Shown here: in pieces, positions 43,200 to 48,708 of the stretch
How the letters are laid out: every line of letters begins with the position of its first letter
How positions within the stretch are numbered: position 1 is the stretch's first letter
Assembly (NCBI GenBank): GCA_947074275.1
Contig: CAMTPA010000017.1
Span: 1-48,708, forward strand
DNA length: 48,708 bases
Origin: an uncultured Bacteroides sp.
Lineage (GTDB): Bacteria > Bacteroidota > Bacteroidia > Bacteroidales > Bacteroidaceae
Direction of reading: 5' to 3'
Notes under the pieces: model-generated
Told to the model about the DNA's origin: nothing
Databases searched by the model: none
Seen by the model: only the letters and a program-made list of their open reading frames with translations
Made by a program: the position numbers and the translations under genes

Positions 43200-43250
43200 A
43201 ATCAAAAATGGGGTATATCTAAATTGATATACCCCATTTTTGATTTTTTT
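43200..43250. terminator. second, perfect 20-bp hairpin terminator
   Basis: The arms 43200-43219 and 43226-43245 are exact reverse complements (they begin AATCAAAAATGGGG) with a 6-base loop. On the plus strand a T-run continues to 43250; on the minus strand TTTTAG follows. It can back up the tRNA terminator and also end the minus-strand operon whose last stop is at 43336. Confidence 0.82.
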
Positions 43251-43335
43251 AATATTTGTGGTTTTTTTGTAAGCTGTAAATTCTATTTTCAGTCGTCTGA
43301 GTTAAAATGCGAATATTGAATGTGTGTAAAGCTAA

Positions 43336-43749
43336 TTATCGATTAAACCAAAGAAATTTTCTCTTTTTTCTTTTCTTGGTTTCGAGAGTGAAAAAATCTT
43401 TTAATGTCTTTTGTTCACATATCAATCTATAAATATGTCCCCAATCTAAGAGTCCTCCAATATTTATATCATCTATAAACATATCGGCTTTTATTTTCCT
43501 GCTATAACCTTTTTCTTCGTGTCTTTCACCAGGATAACTCTCGTTGATAGCCCAGAAAAATAAACCGCGTTCTTTGCAAAAGCTAATGGCTTCATCTAAT
43601 GAACTGCCTTCACGAACAGTCCATAAAATAAGACTGTGTCCGTCTTTTTGGAGTGCCTTTAGCGCATCTATTGCAAAAGGTATTTCTTCTCCTATTTGGG
43701 GATAGCGATGCTCTACGATAGTTCCATCAAAATCTACAGCTATTCTCAT
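43336..43749 (-). CDS. Small HAD-family phosphatase
   Basis: A 137-residue cytoplasmic HAD-like hydrolase without a cap domain. The nucleophile motif AVDFDGTIVEHRYP is at residues 4-17, LILWTVREG (motif II Thr) near 40, and the acidic MFIDDINIGG near 89-98. The C-terminus is very basic (TKKRKKRKFLWFNR). It likely dephosphorylates a small metabolite. Its ATG overlaps the stop of the upstream LruC-type gene by one base (TAATG), so it is the last gene of that operon, an unexpected partner for surface lipoproteins. Confidence 0.85.
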   Translation of the reverse strand: MRIAVDFDGTIVEHRYPQIGEEIPFAIDALKALQKDGHSLILWTVREGSSLDEAISFCKERGLFFWAINESYPGERHEEKGYSRKIKADMFIDDINIGGLLDWGHIYRLICEQKTLKDFFTLETKKRKKRKFLWFNR

Positions 43750-45593
43750 TATTCAGAATAAGGATTTACAATGTGTTCTTGTATAAAACTTGTATACCAG
43801 TTCCAGTAACTTTGATCTTTTACGTTTTGTCCCCATTGTCCTATTATTGGATATGCGGTGGATATATTCGTTTTTTCTTTAGGCCACGCCCAATCTCCAG
43901 CTATACAAACAGCCTGTGGTACCCTATCATTTTGAAGATATGAATCTGTTGAAACTGTGACAATTGTTCCATCTTCTCTTGTTGCCTTTATTTTAAACAG
44001 GTTGCTATTGTCTGTCATAGTATATCCATCAGGCCAACTTAAATCACTGGCTATAACTACTGGTGCTATGCTGGCATTATCATCACTGGTATTAATCATA
44101 GACTTCTGAGGGACATTCATCGCTTCGTGTACTACGCATAATTGTTGATTGCCATAATACAGTTCGGTGTTAAGAGTACCTCCTTTTGCTAATAATTTTA
44201 CCTCTGCTGTGTGCAAATAAGTATTTGGAGTAACCTGAATCACTACGTCATTGAAATCAAAATCTTGCTCCATACCCATATCTTCATAGCCAATAGTCCA
44301 CGATTGCACTTTCATTGGTTTGTCTGAATAAGGCTGCCCATACTCGTTTAAAAGCCCAAAGGTTACATCATTACAATCCATATCACCCACTTTTGTTGCG
44401 TCATCCAACCCCATAAATGTAAAGTTGTCGTATGAACGCATACCGCTTCGATGCTGGCCTGCATTTCCTGTTGTGTTGAATGCCATATGTGTGAAATTCG
44501 TCTCTACATCAGGTAGTCTATCTGCGGGTACTCCTTCGTTTATCATATTTTGTCTTTGTTCGTTGGTGAAGCTTGTTCCTATTAACTTCAGATAAAAACC
44601 AAACTCTTTTCCTACTGGGACATCTACTTTAAAAGTTAAACCGCGCATAGCAGAAATTCTACTTTCGTATTCTTTATGGACAAGTAATGTATTGTAAGCG
44701 TTATCGCCTTGACGTGCCGTTTGGGTGGTTGTTCTTTTGTTAACGGATAACCCATCTCCATCTCGATAATCAAAATTGGCATCATACCAAATATTGGTGT
44801 TTCCATCCAATTGATATTGTACTTTAGCGAGTCCGTCAATGTAGTCGTATTTTAATGTTTCAGAAATATCTACATAAACAATGTCATCGTAGGTTCCTTT
44901 TGAATGATAATAATAACCTAAAACTCGGCTGCCGTAATTGCCTGTATATCCATATAAGAATGAGATATACATTGGCCCATTAGACTCAAATTCATAATCA
45001 TAAATAATATCACTGTTGTTTTTGACGTTTTGTCCCTCAGGCAATGCAGTTGCTAAAGATTCCCAAGCCCATCCCCCAAAAGAGGAGTATCCAGTGGTGC
45101 CATAAAAGCTGCTTCCATCAAGCGATGGATCGTGTGGTGTGGCACGGGATATAGTCTCTGTTGCGCTAACTGAACGTGTGGTCGCTTTGGTATCTACAAA
45201 TTTCGCATCTTCTGTGAAACTTTTCTCGCCCGTGAGGTAGATGCGTTTGTATTCAGTGTAACTACCGTTGCTACACATCAATCCAAAACTGTCGCCAATA
45301 CCTTGTGGTATATCCAATTTCATAACTCCATTTCCTTTCATCTCTTTTTGACCAAGGATAGTGGGTATCTCATCGCCGATAGTGAAGGCTGTTACCAATG
45401 AACCAGGTTCAGCTTCAATATTCAATTTCACGCTTACAGCAGTAATCCAGTCTTGGTTGGAGTCAGCTGTTACTCCAATCAGTTCTTCCCATTTGTTGTT
45501 AGGGCTACTCACTGTAATTTCGTCTTCACTACATGCAGTCATAAATAAGGCTGCTGTCATCATTGCTCCGCAAAATAAAATAGTCTTTTTCAT
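43749..45593 (-). CDS. LruC-type lipoprotein (second of tandem pair)
   Basis: A 614-residue lipoprotein (AALFMTAC, Cys21). The C-terminal half carries two acidic, calcium-binding-like blocks of the LruC/DUF4842 type: DMDCNDVTFGL near residue 403 and DFDFNDVVIQV near 443. A central FLYGYTGNYGSRVLGYYYHS near 215 and WYDANFDYRDGDG near 270 are shared almost word for word with the neighbouring paralogue. The protein probably sits on the cell surface and may be an adhesin or fimbrial accessory. Function is inferred from family company only. Confidence 0.82.
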   Translation of the reverse strand: MKKTILFCGAMMTAALFMTACSEDEITVSSPNNKWEELIGVTADSNQDWITAVSVKLNIEAEPGSLVTAFTIGDEIPTILGQKEMKGNGVMKLDIPQGIGDSFGLMCSNGSYTEYKRIYLTGEKSFTEDAKFVDTKATTRSVSATETISRATPHDPSLDGSSFYGTTGYSSFGGWAWESLATALPEGQNVKNNSDIIYDYEFESNGPMYISFLYGYTGNYGSRVLGYYYHSKGTYDDIVYVDISETLKYDYIDGLAKVQYQLDGNTNIWYDANFDYRDGDGLSVNKRTTTQTARQGDNAYNTLLVHKEYESRISAMRGLTFKVDVPVGKEFGFYLKLIGTSFTNEQRQNMINEGVPADRLPDVETNFTHMAFNTTGNAGQHRSGMRSYDNFTFMGLDDATKVGDMDCNDVTFGLLNEYGQPYSDKPMKVQSWTIGYEDMGMEQDFDFNDVVIQVTPNTYLHTAEVKLLAKGGTLNTELYYGNQQLCVVHEAMNVPQKSMINTSDDNASIAPVVIASDLSWPDGYTMTDNSNLFKIKATREDGTIVTVSTDSYLQNDRVPQAVCIAGDWAWPKEKTNISTAYPIIGQWGQNVKDQSYWNWYTSFIQEHIVNPYSE

Positions 45594-45604
45594 ACCGTTA
45601 TAAT

Positions 45605-47458
45605 TTATTGAGTTACATATGTTTCTGATTTAGGATATGAATACCAATTCCAAAAAGCCATTTTAGTTACATCTTTACTCCAATCGGGAAAAATACTATA
45701 AACGGTTGATATGTCAATACCCTCTTTAGGCCAGTTCCAATTGCCTGCAACCAGTATGGCTTGTGGCATTTCGCCAGGATTGCTATTAAGCGATATGATA
45801 TCTGTACACTCTTCACAACTTCCTCTTTTGATTTGGCAATAAAACCTTGCGGCATCTTGGTTTATAGTATATTCGATAGGCCAACTAACTGTTCCTATGT
45901 ATTTAGGCGGAACAATAACAATGCTTGAGGTTGTATTGATATATGTCCCACCGCCCAGAGCTTCGTGTATTTCACATAAAAGAACGTCTCCGTCAGGGCC
46001 ATCATAATAAAGATAAATAGCTTCTTCGCTGCCTGCAGCACAGACATATACATCCACTGTTTGTTTGTCGTAGTCAGGGGTTATACGAATCACTGCATCG
46101 TTGAAATCGAAATCTGCATTGCGCCCAATATCCTCAAAAGCTATTGTCCACGTCATATTATCGTACGATTGAATAATGGCATCTACATCTGGATAAGATA
46201 CTGTAGGTAACTCTTTTTCTAAATCCGCTCCTACTCCAATAATAATATCATTGCAGTCAAAATCACCGTTGCTGCCTGCATCTTCAAACCCCATAAAAGT
46301 AACTCCATCATTTTGATAATAGAAACTTCTTAATTTACCATCTACATTCAAGGCGTTTGCGGTAAAATTAGTCTCAACAAAATCTAAAGGAAGTACGTTG
46401 GCAGGTATTCCTTTCCCTATAATAGAAGAGCGTTGTTCTATATTATATTCTTCCGCACGCTTTAAATAAAAACCGATTCGGTATCCTTCGGGCACATCAA
46501 TTAGATATGATAATCCTCTTATTGCTGTAATTCTCTCACCGTATTCCCCAATAACAAGATCTATATTGTAAGCGTCATCTCCCAACCTGTCTACTAATCT
46601 TGTATAAGGAGGTGCAAAACCATCCCTGTAGTCAAAATTGGCATCGTACCATACATCAGTATCGTTGTCAAGTTGATATTGTAATTTTGCTTTTCCGTCA
46701 ATGTAGTCGTACATAACTGTTTCTGTTAAATCTACAAATGTCATATCTGCATAGGTGCCTGGTGAATGGTAGTAATAGCCCAATACTCTGGAGTCATAGC
46801 ATCCCGTATAACCATAAAGAAATGAAACATTGAATGGGCCATTCGAGATTAATTCGTAATTAACTTCCAGATTTTTGCTTTCGGCATTTATACCTTCTTG
46901 AACATTCTCTAATAAATCAAGTATTTTTGTTATATCTACATCGGTATATCCAATGTTTGGAGTGATGTCGTAACCATATAGCGATGGTGACGTGGCTGCT
47001 CTACTTGCTGCTTGCGCATTAACTTCAGTGGTAGGGAAGTTGATATCTATTACTTGTTGCGGAGCACCTGTAAGTGTAATCGTTGATGTTAATCTTCTAA
47101 CTCCATTGCTATATAATAGCATAATCCTATTTCCATAGCCCTGTGGTACTGTAAGAGTCACGATTCCATTTTGAGAAATTGTCTTTCGATCAAATAGAAT
47201 TATATTCTCAAGTCCAAAGGAGTATGCTATAATTTCACTTGCTCTATCGGTAGTGACGTTTATTCTCAATGAAATGGCTGTTTTCCATGACTGTACAGCA
47301 TCAATCTTTCCATCAATAAGATTGTTGAATTTTATAGAAGTTCGCTGATTTTCACTTGTTCCGTCATCGCTATTGCAAGATATTAGCGCAACTGAACAAA
47401 TTAATGTGAGCAGGATTCTTGATATGGTTCTTATATGTAGTTTATCTATTGTCATCAT
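45605..47458 (-). CDS. LruC-type lipoprotein (first of tandem pair)
   Basis: A 617-residue lipoprotein (SVALISC, Cys28) homologous end to end with the next gene: FLYGYTGCYDSRVLGYYYHS, WYDANFDYRDGF, the acidic blocks DFDCNDIIIGV near residue 397 and ADFDFNDAVIRI near 447, and a matching C-terminal VAGNWNWPKEGIDISTVY region. The start overlaps the OmpA-like gene's end by 17 bases, so they are translated together. ATG codons at positions 1 and 2 are both possible starts. Likely surface-exposed. Confidence 0.82.
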   Translation of the reverse strand: MMTIDKLHIRTISRILLTLICSVALISCNSDDGTSENQRTSIKFNNLIDGKIDAVQSWKTAISLRINVTTDRASEIIAYSFGLENIILFDRKTISQNGIVTLTVPQGYGNRIMLLYSNGVRRLTSTITLTGAPQQVIDINFPTTEVNAQAASRAATSPSLYGYDITPNIGYTDVDITKILDLLENVQEGINAESKNLEVNYELISNGPFNVSFLYGYTGCYDSRVLGYYYHSPGTYADMTFVDLTETVMYDYIDGKAKLQYQLDNDTDVWYDANFDYRDGFAPPYTRLVDRLGDDAYNIDLVIGEYGERITAIRGLSYLIDVPEGYRIGFYLKRAEEYNIEQRSSIIGKGIPANVLPLDFVETNFTANALNVDGKLRSFYYQNDGVTFMGFEDAGSNGDFDCNDIIIGVGADLEKELPTVSYPDVDAIIQSYDNMTWTIAFEDIGRNADFDFNDAVIRITPDYDKQTVDVYVCAAGSEEAIYLYYDGPDGDVLLCEIHEALGGGTYINTTSSIVIVPPKYIGTVSWPIEYTINQDAARFYCQIKRGSCEECTDIISLNSNPGEMPQAILVAGNWNWPKEGIDISTVYSIFPDWSKDVTKMAFWNWYSYPKSETYVTQ

Positions 47459-48708
47459 CTATAATTAATTTGTTGTTTTCGAAGTGCCAGTTAACATTTC
47501 CTTCCATTGCTTTAATTACATTAATCAAATACTGTGTGTCTTCTGTATCACCAGTTTTAGCTATGTATATTTTAGCATCTTTCAACTTCTTTCTTTGGAT
47601 ACAAGCACACGCAGCATTAAAATTGGCTGTATCGTCATTTGGATATTGTTTCGCTGCAATTATTAAAGCATCGAAATATCCATCGCTTTTTTCAGGGTAA
47701 GATGCTGCAACATAATATATCTCTTCCAAACTAAGAGCTTCGGGATGAGTGTATATCAATTTTCGTGCTTCTTCTACTGGATACTCTTTTAATGTATACT
47801 CTATTGTATAATCTGTATGTCGTAAAGCTGGGTAGACGTGGTCATATAGCCATTGGTATGGGATTCCATTGCCAACTCTTTTCAGCTCTTCTTCTTTGTT
47901 GTCGGGGTCGGAATCTTCGTCAATAACTCTTAACAACTCATTGCGATATGTTGACAGCGCTTTTATTTTTTGTGTGTTTACGCTGTCGGCTATAAATAAG
48001 CGTAGATTATTCCAATCTTCTGGAGTATATTGTGTTCTGAATTTGGTTTCATTCAAGCTATATTCGCTTTTTAAATAATTTAAAAGAGCCTCCGTTCTTC
48101 CTTTAGCCAATCTCTCATTGTTACTGTATGGACTTTCAGGTGACGCATACCCGTGAAGATTTATAGCGGTGATAACTACACTATTATCAAAACGAACTTT
48201 ATCTATGGATTGTTCAATTTTTTTTAGTTCTCGTGGATTGTTGCGATACGTTGGATATATAATCGTTTCATTTACGGGAAAATCTAAATAAGCTTGACCG
48301 CTCAATTGACGTTTTTTGTTTATTTCCTTCTCTGGAATAACCATTGGTAATTCGGGGGCAAACTTGAGACGGTTTGCATAAACTATGGGGGCTTTTAGCT
48401 TGTGTTTCTTTTTGCTTTTTATGTTCCAAGTGATTCCGATGCTTAAATTGGTCCTATTGTCTAATGGTGACTTGTGGTCAACTACCCCATTAAATTGGTC
48501 TTGTACCATTGTGTGTGAAAGCTCCGTCCCAATGCGGATACGATCGGAAAGTTTATAGGTTGCTGTTAAACCTGCACGAAAACCAAACAAAAGTTTGGTG
48601 TTTTTAGAATATGGATAGGTATATGAAAGAGGTTCTTCTTTGGGAAATCCGAGAGTCCATAAGCCACCAATACCCACAAAGGCTTTTAGGTTAAATTTTG
48701 ATTTAGAT
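47442..48708 (-). CDS. OmpA-like outer-membrane protein, DUF3868/DUF3575-like (5' end outside window)
   Basis: The frame stays open to the right edge, so the N-terminus is missing; 421 residues are visible. The first ~90 visible residues look like barrel strands (FGFRAGLTATYKLSDRIRIG). Next is a peptidoglycan-binding-like OmpA segment, INLHGYASPESPYSNNERLA near visible residue 180. The last ~150 residues are helical and may be repeat-like (YFDALIIAAKQYPNDDTANF). Such proteins are typical of Bacteroidota fimbrial loci, where they may anchor or assemble surface structures. An in-frame GTG at 48675-48677 is probably internal. Confidence 0.75.
   Translation of the reverse strand, partial: SKSKFNLKAFVGIGGLWTLGFPKEEPLSYTYPYSKNTKLLFGFRAGLTATYKLSDRIRIGTELSHTMVQDQFNGVVDHKSPLDNRTNLSIGITWNIKSKKKHKLKAPIVYANRLKFAPELPMVIPEKEINKKRQLSGQAYLDFPVNETIIYPTYRNNPRELKKIEQSIDKVRFDNSVVITAINLHGYASPESPYSNNERLAKGRTEALLNYLKSEYSLNETKFRTQYTPEDWNNLRLFIADSVNTQKIKALSTYRNELLRVIDEDSDPDNKEEELKRVGNGIPYQWLYDHVYPALRHTDYTIEYTLKEYPVEEARKLIYTHPEALSLEEIYYVAASYPEKSDGYFDALIIAAKQYPNDDTANFNAACACIQRKKLKDAKIYIAKTGDTEDTQYLINVIKAMEGNVNWHFENNKLIIDDDNR

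Larger units (their letters stand above)
43300..48708. other. A+T-rich accessory segment next to tRNA-Leu
   Basis: By eye the G+C content here is below 40%, against about 45-50% in the preceding genes. The segment carries a single minus-strand operon of surface-protein genes plus a HAD phosphatase, and starts just beyond the tRNA-Leu terminators. These are common marks of an acquired island. No integrase or repeated tRNA end is visible within the window, and the far boundary is outside. Confidence 0.5.

Noticed and set aside
48675-48677. GTG as the true start of the OmpA-like gene
   Set aside because: The frame remains open upstream to the window edge and no signal peptide follows the GTG, so the real start is outside.

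Overview
The window looks like a chromosomal segment of a Bacteroidales bacterium (phylum Bacteroidota), genus not resolved. The evidence is many lipoproteins with short lipoboxes, families largely confined to the phylum (DUF4136, DUF3316, NigD-like, LruC-type, GH109, DUF4010), and promoters of the Bacteroidota TTTG-N19-TAnnTTTG type in place of -35/-10 boxes. Ribosomal protein L19, glycyl-tRNA synthetase, a type IIA topoisomerase A subunit, Ddl and tRNA-Leu mark it as core genome. From about 43.3 kb to the right edge the DNA is visibly richer in A+T and looks like an accessory adhesin locus next to the tRNA.

Layout: 0-11.6 kb carries a cation/proton antiporter, a GH109 glycosidase, a GH3 protein that has lost its catalytic residues, a TonB-receptor-like barrel, a DUF4010 membrane protein, a CYTH-domain protein and TspO. 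11.6-18.0 kb (minus strand) has a porin, a 43-residue membrane protein and an envelope operon: PASTA protein, RluD, Ddl, acyltransferase, NigD-like lipoprotein and rhodanese lipoprotein. 18.4-24.2 kb is one efflux operon (ATPase, two MacB-like permeases, adaptor, TolC) closed by a strong terminator. 24.4-34.0 kb has glucokinase, a small lipoprotein, rplS, a 5'-nucleotidase split into two genes, a NagZ-type GH3/beta-lactamase fusion, an SSS symporter and an exported flavodoxin with a type IX secretion-like tail. 34.1-38 kb has a beta-barrel, a DUF4136 lipoprotein, an FKBP lipoprotein and glyS. 38.4-43 kb has the topoisomerase, a DUF3316 protein, an S41 protease lipoprotein and tRNA-Leu(UAG). 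43.3-48.7 kb (minus strand) has an OmpA-like protein cut by the window edge, two tandem LruC-type lipoproteins and a HAD phosphatase.

The most unusual content is non-coding. Two families of short tandem intergenic repeats occur. One has a 22-bp period around AAGGCCTACCTACC and is found at three separate places, as direct units at one and as head-to-head hairpins at the other two. The other is a four-unit 23-bp array with a palindromic AACACCCGGGTGTT core. All lie between genes and none is explained by the coding annotation. Other points of interest are the GH3 pseudoenzyme, a probable leaderless CYTH mRNA, overlapping divergent promoters at rplS, and a perfect hairpin in the GH109 leader. All calls come from reading the sequence; no database search was run.
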